From an uncultured Clostridium sp. (GTDB lineage Bacteria > Bacillota > Clostridia > Lachnospirales > Lachnospiraceae), in NCBI GenBank assembly GCA_900543885.1, contig UQTA01000042.1:1-26944 (forward strand): a DNA stretch of 26,944 nucleotides. Reading direction: 5' to 3'. A program made the position numbers and the translations under genes. This document shows, one piece after another, positions 1 through 6,656 of this stretch; positions within the stretch are counted from its first letter, which is position 1, and each line of letters begins with the position of its first letter. Under the pieces are notes generated by a model. It saw only the letters and a list, made by a program, of their open reading frames with translations, made no database searches and had not been told where the DNA came from.

Positions 1-100
1 GGTAGTAAGACCCCTTGAAGACGACAAGGTAGATAGGTCAGAGGTGGAAGTGCGGTGACGCATGAAGCTGACTGATACTAATCGGTCGAGGGCTTGACCA
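1..100 (+). rRNA. rrl: 23S ribosomal RNA, 3' end (partial)
   Basis: The first 100 bases match the conserved 3' end of bacterial 23S rRNA: the segment around 62-86 (GAAGCTGACTGATACTAATC) and the closing GGTCGAGGGCTTGACC ending near 99. The gene begins upstream of the window. The exact mature 3' end (98-101) is inferred from other Firmicutes. It is transcribed in the same direction as the rpmE-prfA cluster, but a terminator at 320-348 separates them. Confidence 0.95.
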
Positions 101-319
101 ATAAGGTCTGAGGGAGCGACGGAAGATTTGAGAAGAAAGCCGTTGAAAGTTTACTTTCAAAAGGCTGGATTCGAAAAGCTTCAGGCATTGGCGAAGCCAA
201 TGACATGAATAAAACCGCAAGGTTTTATGAATGAGTCGCGAAGTTGTGGAAGAAAATAAGTTGTGGTTGATATTCGGCAATTCAATATGTGGTTTTGAAG
301 GTATGTATAATATATATTT
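101..319 (+). other. 23S trailer spacer with hairpins, no 5S gene seen
   Basis: This 219-base spacer lies between the 23S end and the terminator. It holds three tight inverted repeats: TTGAAAGT/ACTTTCAA (143-160), CATTGGC/GCCAATG around a GAA loop (186-202), and ATAAAACC/GGTTTTAT around a GCAA tetraloop (209-228). No 5S rRNA sequence is recognisable. The hairpins may be pre-rRNA processing or 3'-protection structures. That role is inferred, while the repeats are directly visible. Confidence 0.6.
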
Positions 320-348
320 AACCTGAGCAGAAATGTTCAGGTTTTTTT
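320..348 (+). terminator. rrn operon terminator
   Basis: A 7-bp stem AACCTGA/TCAGGTT (320-326 with 337-343) with a 10-base loop runs directly into seven Ts (342-348). This is a typical intrinsic terminator ending the rRNA transcript. Confidence 0.85.
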
Positions 349-370
349 GTGTATAAAATCATTTTTTCTC

Positions 371-399
371 TTGTCAATGTGGATAGTTTATGCTATACT
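371..399 (+). promoter_or_regulatory. promoter of rpmE cluster
   Basis: The -35 box is TTGTCA (371-376) and the -10 box is TATACT (394-399), separated by 17 bp, with an extended -10 TGC at 391-393. Transcription should start near 405-407, giving a leader of about 210 nt before rpmE. Confidence 0.75.
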
Positions 400-404
400 G
401 ATAT

Positions 405-619
405 AGCTGTTCAGAGACATAAGCTGTTTATGCCCTGAAATAAGCAGTTTTAGCATTCGCGTGAGTCAGAACCTTGCGGGAAGGATGCGTATAACTTAAA
501 AGATGCTGATATCTGTGCGTTCTGGTGACGGTATCTACCGGCTGCCTGCAGTGTACAGAGGCAGATTGGCATACAGGCCGCGGTCGGAAACCGCAAATTA
601 TATCAGAGAGGTGAATAAA
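405..619 (+). promoter_or_regulatory. long rpmE 5' leader, candidate L31 autoregulatory RNA
   Basis: About 210 nt separate the promoter from the rpmE start. The leader contains foldable parts: CTGCCT/AGGCAG in 543-563 and GCGGT/ACCGC (580-584 with 590-594) close to the ribosome-binding site, plus a GC-rich segment near 456-490. Ribosomal protein L31 mRNAs in several phyla carry autoregulatory leaders, including a Firmicutes class. Whether this one belongs to that class cannot be decided by eye. An upstream ATG at 503 is in frame with rpmE, but the L31 family begins at 620, so this is leader and not coding sequence. Confidence 0.45.
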
Positions 620-826
620 ATGAGAGAAGGAATCCATCCAAATTACTACCAGGCAAAGGTAGTTTGCAACTGTGGCAACGAGTTCGTAACTGGTTCTACC
701 AAGAAGGACATCCATGTGGAGGTTTGCTCCAAGTGCCATTCATTCTACACTGGCCAGCAGAAGGCTGCTGCAGCTCGTGGACGTATTGATAAGTTCAATC
801 GTAAGTACGGCATCAATGCTCAGTAA
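620..826 (+). CDS. rpmE: 50S ribosomal protein L31 (zinc-binding type)
   Basis: This 68-residue protein begins MREGIHPNYY, the usual N-terminus of L31, a protein of the large ribosomal subunit near the central protuberance. Cysteines 16, 18, 36 and 39 (C-x-C and C-x2-C) are the zinc ligands of the C+ form, which can also act as a zinc store and is often exchanged for a C- paralogue when zinc is low. The start at 620 is chosen because it is preceded by GAGAGGTGA and matches family length. The in-frame ATG at 503 would add 39 residues of leader sequence unlike L31. It has its own extended -10 promoter and is followed by a hairpin at 844-875. Confidence 0.95.
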   Translation: MREGIHPNYYQAKVVCNCGNEFVTGSTKKDIHVEVCSKCHSFYTGQQKAAAARGRIDKFNRKYGINAQ

Positions 827-843
827 GTTATAAGAGAGAATTT

Positions 844-875
844 AAGGGGTTGAGCTTTTGCAGCTCAGCCCCTTT
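844..875 (+). terminator. hairpin after rpmE, terminator or attenuator
   Basis: The stem pairs AAGGGGtTGAGCT (844-856) with AGCTCAgCCCCTTT (862-875) around a 5-base loop. The T run is only three long, so termination may be partial, which would allow read-through into the DUF1385-prmC-prfA genes. Confidence 0.65.
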
Positions 876-939
876 GCGTTAAAATGCATTTTCGGATTCA
901 GACTCCGAAAGTACATGAAAATCGAAAGGTAATGCATAG

Positions 940-1896
940 ATGAAATATTCAGGAATTGGCGGACAGGCAGTGATCGAAGGCATTATGATGCAGAATGGTG
1001 AAAACTATGCAGTAGCCGTCCGTAAACCCGATGGAGAGATCGAGGTTAAAAAAGATACTTACAGAAGCGTAACAAAAAAGTATCCATTTTTGGGTATTCC
1101 CTTTATCAGGGGCGTGTTTAAATTTGCAGATTCCATGATCGTAGGCATGAGGGCACTTACCTGGTCCTGCAGCTTCTTTGAAGATGACGAAGATGCAAAA
1201 GAGAGCCGTTTTGAACAGTGGCTGGATAAGGTCTTCGGTGAAAAATTAGAAGGCATCCTTATGACCGTTGTTATGATCTTTTCCTTTATCATGGCGATTG
1301 GGATTTTCATGCTGCTGCCTATGTTTATTTCCAATATATGTAAAAAAGTGATACCGTCCCATACTGTGATGGCCATCTTAGAAGGATTTATCCGTATTGC
1401 CATCTTCGTTATTTATATAAAAATGGTATCCCGCATGGAAGATATTAAACGAACCTTTATGTACCATGGTTCCGAACACAAATGCATCAACTGTATTGAA
1501 CATGGTTTAGAGCTGAATGTAGCCAATGTACGGGCCAGTTCCAAGGAGCACAAGCGCTGTGGTACCAGCTTTATTATGATCGTTATGGTCATCAGCATTC
1601 TGTTTTTTATGGTGATCCGCACCGACACCATCTGGCTGCGTATTGTAAGCCGCATTGTGCTGATCCCTGTGATTGCAGGTGTTTCCTATGAATTTTTAAG
1701 CTTTGCGGGAAAACATGATTCCAAATTGGTGGATATTTTAAGCCGCCCTGGAATGTGGATGCAGGGATTGACTACTAAAGAGCCAGACGATACTATGATC
1801 GAGGTTGCTATCGCCGCTGTAGAAGCAGTATTTGACTGGCGTGCTTATCTGGATGAGAACTTTCCAGGCTGGAAGAAGAAAGAGGAACAGGCATGA
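940..1896 (+). CDS. DUF1385 family membrane protein (YqhQ-like)
   Basis: A 318-residue protein of the DUF1385/YqhQ family, recognised from its N-terminus (GIGGQAVIEGIMMQ) and the central motif SEHKCINCIEHG with its His and Cys residues. About four hydrophobic segments (roughly 105-130, 145-163, 211-227 and 230-250) indicate an integral membrane protein. The biochemical role is unknown. Its position before prmC and prfA is common in Clostridia. The start at 940 follows GAAAGG with suitable spacing. Its stop overlaps the prmC start by 4 bases (ATGA), so the two are translationally coupled. Confidence 0.88.
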   Translation: MKYSGIGGQAVIEGIMMQNGENYAVAVRKPDGEIEVKKDTYRSVTKKYPFLGIPFIRGVFKFADSMIVGMRALTWSCSFFEDDEDAKESRFEQWLDKVFGEKLEGILMTVVMIFSFIMAIGIFMLLPMFISNICKKVIPSHTVMAILEGFIRIAIFVIYIKMVSRMEDIKRTFMYHGSEHKCINCIEHGLELNVANVRASSKEHKRCGTSFIMIVMVISILFFMVIRTDTIWLRIVSRIVLIPVIAGVSYEFLSFAGKHDSKLVDILSRPGMWMQGLTTKEPDDTMIEVAIAAVEAVFDWRAYLDENFPGWKKKEEQA

Positions 1897-2789
1897 AAAT
1901 GACCCTTGAGACTCTTTTAGAAGAAGGAAAAGAAAAACTGGAAAAAGCAGGTGTTCCCGACCCGCTTTTAGATGCCCGTTTCCTTTTATTAGATGTATTT
2001 GACATGAATTTTGCGTCTTTTCTTGTAAAAAGGGATTGCCCCATTACAGGAACGGAAAATGGGATAAATGCAACAGAAGCAGATACGGATACACGGAAAA
2101 AAATTGATAAATACTGGGAACTGATAAGTAAAAGAGAAATGCGTATCCCTCTTCAGCAGCTTACTGGTGTCCAGGAGTTTATGGGACTGGAATTTTATGT
2201 AAATGAACATGTTCTGATCCCAAGACAGGATACAGAAACACTGGTGGAGCTGGTATTGAATGAACATAAAGAAAAAAAGATTTCTCTTTTAGATGTGTGT
2301 ACCGGTTCCGGCTGTATTGCTATCAGTCTGGCAAAGCTTGGAGGCTATGCAGATGTAACAGCGCTTGACCTGTCAGAAGAAGCGTTAAAGGTTGCGAAAA
2401 GTAATAGCGAAAGGCTTTTAGACCAGCCGGTAACATTTATAAAAAGTGATATGTTTTCCGCATTAGATCCAGGAAAACAATATGATGTGATCGTATCCAA
2501 TCCCCCTTATATCCCGAGTCAGGTGATAGAGGGACTGGAACCGGAGGTGAAAGATCATGAACCCCGGATGGCTTTAGACGGCGAACCGGATGGACTGAAA
2601 TTTTATCGTATTCTGGCAGAAGAAGGAAAAAAATACCTGAAAAACGGTGGAGAAATCTATATGGAGATCGGCTGGAATCAGGCGAAGGATGTAACAGAAA
2701 TATTTGAAACAATGGGATTTAAAGGGCTTAGGACTGTCCGTGACATGACTGGAAATGACCGGGTAGTATGTGCCAGGAAGGAGAAGTAG
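1893..2789 (+). CDS. prmC: peptide chain release factor N5-glutamine methyltransferase
   Basis: PrmC (HemK) methylates the glutamine of the GGQ motif in release factors, using S-adenosylmethionine, which raises the efficiency of peptide release. The 298-residue protein has an N-terminal helical substrate-binding region, the RQDTE segment at 111-115, the SAM-binding motif I (LLDVCTGSGC, about 132-141) and the catalytic NPPY at 203-206. It is somewhat longer than E. coli PrmC (277); an acidic insertion at about 50-70 accounts for much of this. It starts inside the last codons of the DUF1385 gene and ends 6 bases before prfA, its substrate gene. Confidence 0.95.
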   Translation: MKMTLETLLEEGKEKLEKAGVPDPLLDARFLLLDVFDMNFASFLVKRDCPITGTENGINATEADTDTRKKIDKYWELISKREMRIPLQQLTGVQEFMGLEFYVNEHVLIPRQDTETLVELVLNEHKEKKISLLDVCTGSGCIAISLAKLGGYADVTALDLSEEALKVAKSNSERLLDQPVTFIKSDMFSALDPGKQYDVIVSNPPYIPSQVIEGLEPEVKDHEPRMALDGEPDGLKFYRILAEEGKKYLKNGGEIYMEIGWNQAKDVTEIFETMGFKGLRTVRDMTGNDRVVCARKEK

Positions 2790-2795
2790 GAAATT

Positions 2796-3869
2796 ATGTT
2801 TGATAAACTGGATGATATGTTGATTCATTATGAAGAACTGATGCTTATGCTTGGGGATCCGGATGTGACCCAGGATACCAAACGCTTTACCAGGCTGATG
2901 AAAGAACAGGCAGAACTGGCACCTATCGTAGAAGCTTATAAGCAGTATAAGCAGGCAAAACAGGATGTGGAGGACAGTCTGGCTCTCTTAGAGGAAGAAA
3001 ATGATGAGGAAATGCGTGAGATGGCAAAGGAAGAATTATCCGATGCAAAGAAGCGCATTGAAGAACTGGAACATGAATTAAAGATCCTCCTTCTTCCAAA
3101 AGACCCTAATGATGATAAGAACATTATCCTGGAGATCCGTGCTGGCGCAGGCGGTGATGAGGCAGCTCTTTTTGCAGCTGAGCTTTATCGTATGTATTCC
3201 AACTATGCAGACAGCCAGCACTGGAAAGTAGAGATCATCAGTATCAATGAAAATGGAATCGGCGGTTTTAAGGAAGTTGTAGCCATGGTTACAGGAAAAG
3301 GCGCTTATTCCAAGTTGAAATATGAAAGCGGTGTACACCGTGTACAGCGTGTGCCTGAAACTGAGTCCGGTGGCCGTATCCATACTTCTACAGCAACGGT
3401 AGCAGTTATGCCGGAAGCAGAAGAAGTAGATGTTCAGATCGATATGAATGATTGCCGTATTGACGTAATGCGTGCATCTGGTAATGGCGGACAGTGTGTC
3501 AACACCACTGACTCTGCAGTACGTTTAACTCATATTCCAACAGGTATCGTTATCTACAGCCAGACTGAAAAATCACAGCTGCAGAATAAGGAAAAGGCAT
3601 TCCGCCTGTTACGATCCAAGTTGTATGATTTAGAGTTGGAAAAACGCCAGAATTCCGAGGCAGAAGAGCGCCGCAGCCAGATCGGTACAGGAGACCGCTC
3701 TGAGAAGATCCGTACGTATAACTTCCCTCAGGGACGTGTTACTGACCACAGGATTAAATTGACCTTATACAAGATCGATTCTATTATGAACGGTGACATT
3801 CAGGAGCTGTTAGATAACCTGATCGCCGCTGACCAGGCTGCAAAATTGGCTAAGATGAATGAGAATTAA
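2796..3869 (+). CDS. prfA: peptide chain release factor 1
   Basis: RF1 recognises UAA and UAG stop codons and triggers peptidyl-tRNA hydrolysis. The 357-residue length is normal for the family. The stop-codon recognition motif is PxT-type (P187-E-T189), which separates RF1 from RF2 (SPF). The catalytic GGQ is at 231-233, followed by CVNTTDSAVR. The PrmC target is Q233. The ribosome-binding site is GGAGAAG, 6-9 bases before ATG. It is the last gene of the cluster and is followed by a strong terminator at 3909-3955. Confidence 0.96.
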   Translation: MFDKLDDMLIHYEELMLMLGDPDVTQDTKRFTRLMKEQAELAPIVEAYKQYKQAKQDVEDSLALLEEENDEEMREMAKEELSDAKKRIEELEHELKILLLPKDPNDDKNIILEIRAGAGGDEAALFAAELYRMYSNYADSQHWKVEIISINENGIGGFKEVVAMVTGKGAYSKLKYESGVHRVQRVPETESGGRIHTSTATVAVMPEAEEVDVQIDMNDCRIDVMRASGNGGQCVNTTDSAVRLTHIPTGIVIYSQTEKSQLQNKEKAFRLLRSKLYDLELEKRQNSEAEERRSQIGTGDRSEKIRTYNFPQGRVTDHRIKLTLYKIDSIMNGDIQELLDNLIAADQAAKLAKMNEN

Positions 3870-3908
3870 AATATACGAAAATCTGAGTATAAGATAAGTA
3901 CATGCTTG

Positions 3909-3955
3909 AAAGCTGCTGCACAGTGCCTGAACGGTTGAGGTGCAGCAGCTTTTTT
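3909..3955 (+). terminator. terminator of the prmC-prfA operon
   Basis: A perfect 13-bp inverted repeat AAAGCTGCTGCAC/GTGCAGCAGCTTT (3909-3921 with 3940-3952) encloses an 18-base loop and runs into a T stretch (3951-3955). Confidence 0.88.
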
Positions 3956-3962
3956 GAAAGTG

Positions 3963-4012
3963 AAGCAACAGGCGTTGTCTGCGAAAGATCTGGCAGACAG
4001 CGCTTGTTGCTT
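3963..4012 (+). repeat. second long inverted repeat after prfA
   Basis: A 19-bp arm (3963-3981) starting AAGCAACA pairs with 3994-4012 ending TGTTGCTT, with two mismatched positions. The loop is about 12 bases and TTATTTTTTA follows. It may be a back-up terminator, or a shield that insulates the Fur-like gene promoter 20 bases downstream. The rest of the 3870-4223 intergenic stretch holds the promoter/operator listed next and an A-rich leader without recognisable genes. Confidence 0.6.
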
Positions 4013-4031
4013 ATTTTTTATCAAAAAATAG

Positions 4032-4095
4032 TTGACAAGAAAGTTAGTTAGTGCTAATCTATTAAACAGTTAGAAAAATTAGTCAAAACTAACTG
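4032..4095 (+). promoter_or_regulatory. promoter with TTAG/CTAA operator repeats (Fur-like gene)
   Basis: The -35 box is TTGACA (4032-4037) and the -10 box is TAATCT (4055-4060), with a 17-bp spacer and an extended TGC. The spacer contains TTAGTTAG (4044-4051) facing CTAA (4054-4057), and a second inverted pair CAGTTAG (4067-4073)/CTAACTG (4089-4095) lies just downstream. These words resemble the DtxR/IdeR-family box (TTAGGTTAG-x-CTAACCTAA) and recur at the feoA promoter, so iron- or manganese-dependent repression is inferred. Confidence 0.65.
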
Positions 4096-4223
4096 CTGAA
4101 ATAAGATAATCAACAAATCTGTTTAGGTACATAAAACAAAAAAGACTGAGCAGACTATCTATAAAGCATGGATAAAAGGCAGCGGGTCAGGATATCCGTG
4201 GTGCTTAAAAGAAGGAGGAGCCT

Positions 4224-4481
4224 ATGTCAGAACAGAAAGCACAGATCATTGGAGAACTTCAGAGAAAAGGAAAACGGATCACAGGACAGAGAAAGATCCT
4301 TTTAGATGTCATACTGGAAGGAAACTGGTCCAGTTGTAAGGAGATTTACTACATGGCTTCTAAAAAGGACCCGACCATCGGACTTGCAACTGTCTACAGA
4401 ATGGTAGGCGTATTAGAGGAAATGGGATTTTTAAGCAGAGGATACAGATATTCTTATCCAGTGGAAAATAAGATCAGCTAA
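4224..4481 (+). CDS. Fur-family winged-helix protein lacking the metal-binding domain
   Basis: The 85-residue product matches the N-terminal DNA-binding domain of the Fur/PerR/Zur family: K-x-RITGQR (residues 17-23), SCKEIYYMA, and the recognition segment LATVYRMVGVLEEMGFL (54-70). Fur proteins are usually 130-160 residues, with a C-terminal dimerisation domain carrying His-rich and Cys sites. Here translation stops at ENKIS and all of that is absent. The bases after the stop hold hairpins, not a displaced Fur C-terminus, so this is not a simple recent frameshift. The ribosome-binding site AAGGAGG (4212-4218) is strong and the gene has its own promoter and terminator, suggesting a functional mini-regulator. 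It could be a competitor or partner of full-length Fur proteins, or it may bind alone. The regulated genes are unknown. Confidence 0.8.
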   Translation: MSEQKAQIIGELQRKGKRITGQRKILLDVILEGNWSSCKEIYYMASKKDPTIGLATVYRMVGVLEEMGFLSRGYRYSYPVENKIS

Positions 4482-4537
4482 AGTTAGGATAGTTTATTTA
4501 CAGAAACTGCCTCATGGCAGGCTCTTCTGTATGCATA

Positions 4538-4584
4538 GCAAAAGCGGGCTGCACGTTATATAAAAATGTGCAGCCCGCTTTTGC
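4538..4584 (+). terminator. terminator of Fur-like gene
   Basis: A perfect 17-bp inverted repeat, GCAAAAGCGGGCTGCAC (4538-4554) with its complement (4568-4584), has a 13-base loop and is followed by TTTAT. A weaker hairpin at about 4500-4530 (ACAGAA/TTCTGT) precedes it. Confidence 0.8.
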
Positions 4585-4592
4585 TTTATCCA

Positions 4593-4624
4593 CACAGAAA
4601 ACGCGCCAGAAGGCGCGTTCTGTG
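4593..4624 (-). terminator. terminator of the sugar-uptake/esterase operon
   Basis: Read on the minus strand, AACGCGCC-TTCT-GGCGCGTT is followed by further Ts, 32 bases beyond the stop codon of the VOC gene. On the plus strand the flanks CACAG/CTGTG extend the pairing, with an AA bulge. It stands back to back with the plus-strand terminator at 4538-4584. Confidence 0.75.
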
Positions 4625-4655
4625 ATCTATACCAATACTCCCCTAAAAATCAAAT

Positions 4656-5045
4656 TTACAGTTTCTGGCAAAACTCGATCCGCTCTTTGTTTGGTCCCTG
4701 GATGATAAAGAAGCGCACACCTCTTTCCCAGAAATCAAGAGCTTCAATGCCATTGCTCAACACCAGATGCTTCTGGTTTAAAGTAGCTGCGTAGGCTTTT
4801 TCAATATCCAGGCAGTTTAAGGCAATGTGGTTAATGGCTCCGTCACAGAGAGCCACAGGATCCTCATAAGTTTCAATCACCAGATTTCCCAACTGCAAAA
4901 AAGCTACATGCTGGTTCTTTTCCGGGACACAAGTCCTTAAGATGACCTGGAATCCCAGATCCTCGTAAAAATGGATCGTATTTTCCAAATGATCTGTTGG
5001 GATTCCAACATGCTGGATCCCGTCACAATAAGCACCAGGAGTCAT
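4656..5045 (-). CDS. VOC-superfamily (glyoxalase-like) protein
   Basis: A 129-residue protein with the paired beta-alpha-beta-beta-beta modules of the vicinal oxygen chelate superfamily. The metal-ligand pattern is visible: H12 (in IQHVGIP), E58 (VIETYE), H73 (NHIALN) and E124 (RIEF). Such proteins include glyoxalase I, isomerases and dioxygenases. The substrate cannot be read from sequence. It is the last gene of the minus-strand sugar/ester operon, 38 bases after the pseudo-esterase, with an AGAAAGGATG ribosome-binding site. This position suggests it handles a sugar-derived carbonyl compound or isomerises an imported product, which is inference. Confidence 0.8.
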   Translation of the reverse strand: MTPGAYCDGIQHVGIPTDHLENTIHFYEDLGFQVILRTCVPEKNQHVAFLQLGNLVIETYEDPVALCDGAINHIALNCLDIEKAYAATLNQKHLVLSNGIEALDFWERGVRFFIIQGPNKERIEFCQKL

Positions 5046-5083
5046 ATGATATCATCCTTTCTTGTAAAGCTTAATCTGCCTGA

Positions 5084-5824
5084 TTAAAGCTGTTTCAAAG
5101 CATTTTTAACATCGGTTTTTAAAGCCTCAGCCCATTTGGCCCATGTAAGAGCCTCTTTTTGTACCCGTACAGACCGGCTGGCAAAAGAACTTTTCAGGAT
5201 GCAGTCAGCTAAAAGGGCAGAGGAAGCTTTATAGTCATCTTTCTCGGAATACTCTAAAGAAAGGGCCATATTGTGATCTTTGGCTGTTTGGATCAGCATT
5301 TTCAGATCCTTATCCGTGCCATTCAATGTGCGAAGATCAGTGGTTCCAAATGCATTATCCAGCTGTTTATCCAGTTCGGGGTCAAAAGTCTCATCTGTAA
5401 GAGAACCGCAGCTGTAAGACGCTGCCATATGGTACTGTCCGGGAACAGACAGAGCTGCGTTTAAGGCTGCATAGCCCCCTTCCTTTACACCGGCGATCAT
5501 CTGGAAGCCCAGGTCAGCTGGGAAATAGTCGGCAATCATTTCCGGAAGCTCTTTTGTAAGCATCTGGAAATAAGCAAATCCATGGCTCATATCAAGCCCG
5601 TAGCTTAATTTCAGATCCGGCATCACAATGATAATGCCCAGTTCATCTGCCAGATCCTCTACCGCTGTATGGCGCTGCCATGCTGTGTGGTCGCAGCCTG
5701 AAGGGGGAAGCAGCCATAAAACAGGATAAGAGCTTTTTTCATTGTTTTCTATAGGAACAATGGCTGTCAGGGAATTGCATTCCGTAAGGGCAGCTGAATA
5801 AAAGTGGTCCAGTATGAGAGCCAT
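5084..5824 (-). CDS. esterase-like protein without catalytic residues (pseudo-esterase)
   Basis: A 246-residue alpha/beta-hydrolase of the esterase D/PF00756 type, clearly related to its upstream neighbour (both start MAL, both have PVLWLL, KELPE and IAG followed by GG). The nucleophile elbow, which should be G-x-S-x-G, reads G112-V-K114-E-G116: lysine replaces the catalytic serine (codon AAG at 5485-5483). The C-terminal HEW containing the catalytic histidine is also gone, with ALTWAKW in the equivalent place. The reading frame is intact, so loss of catalysis looks tolerated or selected and not caused by decay. It may act as a binding, scaffolding or heterodimer partner of the active esterase. 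Its start lies one base after the neighbour's stop, and the ribosome-binding site AAAGGAGG lies inside that gene, so the two are made together. Confidence 0.78.
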   Translation of the reverse strand: MALILDHFYSAALTECNSLTAIVPIENNEKSSYPVLWLLPPSGCDHTAWQRHTAVEDLADELGIIIVMPDLKLSYGLDMSHGFAYFQMLTKELPEMIADYFPADLGFQMIAGVKEGGYAALNAALSVPGQYHMAASYSCGSLTDETFDPELDKQLDNAFGTTDLRTLNGTDKDLKMLIQTAKDHNMALSLEYSEKDDYKASSALLADCILKSSFASRSVRVQKEALTWAKWAEALKTDVKNALKQL

Positions 5825-5825
5825 G

Positions 5826-6644
5826 TTAGTTTCCTCCTTTCAACGCAAGAGTGTCAAGGAAATGTTGGATCCATTCATCCCAGAAGACCCACTCATGGAC
5901 ACCAGGACCTTCGTGGTATTCATATTCATATGGATTACCGGGAATGTTTTCAAAGGTTTTTTTGATCTCCATGGCAACAGGATATCGGACGTCTTCTGTA
6001 CCCATAGCGTGGTATATTTTTGGCAGTACAGTATGCTCCTTTGCAGTATCCTGGATCAGCTTTAAAATGTCGTATTCTGTTCCTGCAAGGGAATCAGAAT
6101 CAGAGGTGCCGTAAATGTCCTCATTGCATTTTTTAAACATATAGTCACTGCCGCTTTTATTTCTCCAAAGGTGCTCTAGCGGAGCAACTCCGCCAGTAGA
6201 AAGCATACAGATCCGGCCATATTTGTCCGGATTGTTCAGACCTACCCACATAGCGCCGCCGCCGCCCATGGACAGTCCGGCAATGTAGTTATCTTCCCGT
6301 TTCCGGCTCATTTTCGGGAATAATTTTGCACAAAATTCCGGCAATTCCTTTGAAATATAGTCATAATAGCGGGGACCGTGTTTCATATTGATATAACGGC
6401 TGTAACTAACCTCCGGCATAATGACCATCAGGCCTAAAGGAGCTGCGTAGCGTTCGATGGAAGTACGGCGCATCCAGATGGTATAATCATCACTGCGTCC
6501 GTGCAACAGCCACAGAACTGGGAAGCTGTCTGCCTGCTCGCTTCCGGCAAGACCGATGCCCTGCATTTTCTGGGGCATGATCACGCCGATCTTAGTGTCC
6601 ATATTCAGGACCTTTGAGTGGAAATTCACATGTAATAAAGCCAA
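5826..6644 (-). CDS. esterase, PF00756 family (acetyl/feruloyl-esterase-like)
   Basis: A 272-residue cytoplasmic alpha/beta-hydrolase with no signal peptide. A complete catalytic triad is visible: S125 in GLSMGG (123-128), D218 in GTEDVRYP, and H250 in GVHEW. The oxyanion region LLHGRSDD is at 47-53. Relatives include S-formylglutathione hydrolase, acetylxylan esterases and feruloyl esterases. Behind a sugar ABC importer it probably removes acyl groups from imported oligosaccharides. The start is TTG at 6644-6642: AGGAGG (6658-6653) overlaps the stop of the permease gene 12 bases upstream, at the right distance, and the MAL N-terminus matches the paralogue. Confidence 0.85.
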   Translation of the reverse strand: MALLHVNFHSKVLNMDTKIGVIMPQKMQGIGLAGSEQADSFPVLWLLHGRSDDYTIWMRRTSIERYAAPLGLMVIMPEVSYSRYINMKHGPRYYDYISKELPEFCAKLFPKMSRKREDNYIAGLSMGGGGAMWVGLNNPDKYGRICMLSTGGVAPLEHLWRNKSGSDYMFKKCNEDIYGTSDSDSLAGTEYDILKLIQDTAKEHTVLPKIYHAMGTEDVRYPVAMEIKKTFENIPGNPYEYEYHEGPGVHEWVFWDEWIQHFLDTLALKGGN

Positions 6645-6656
6645 TGTATATACCTC

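Noticed and set aside
38..280. 80-codon minus-strand open frame
   Set aside because: It lies antisense to the 23S rRNA end and spacer, with no coding character.
503..619. Upstream in-frame ATG giving a 107-residue rpmE product
   Set aside because: L31 proteins start at MREGIHP (620), which has its own ribosome-binding site; the 39 extra residues are leader sequence with no family match.
4514..4705. 63-codon plus-strand open frame after the Fur-like gene
   Set aside because: It is formed by the terminator stems and the antisense of the VOC gene end; it does not encode the missing Fur C-terminal domain (no HxC or CxxC pattern).
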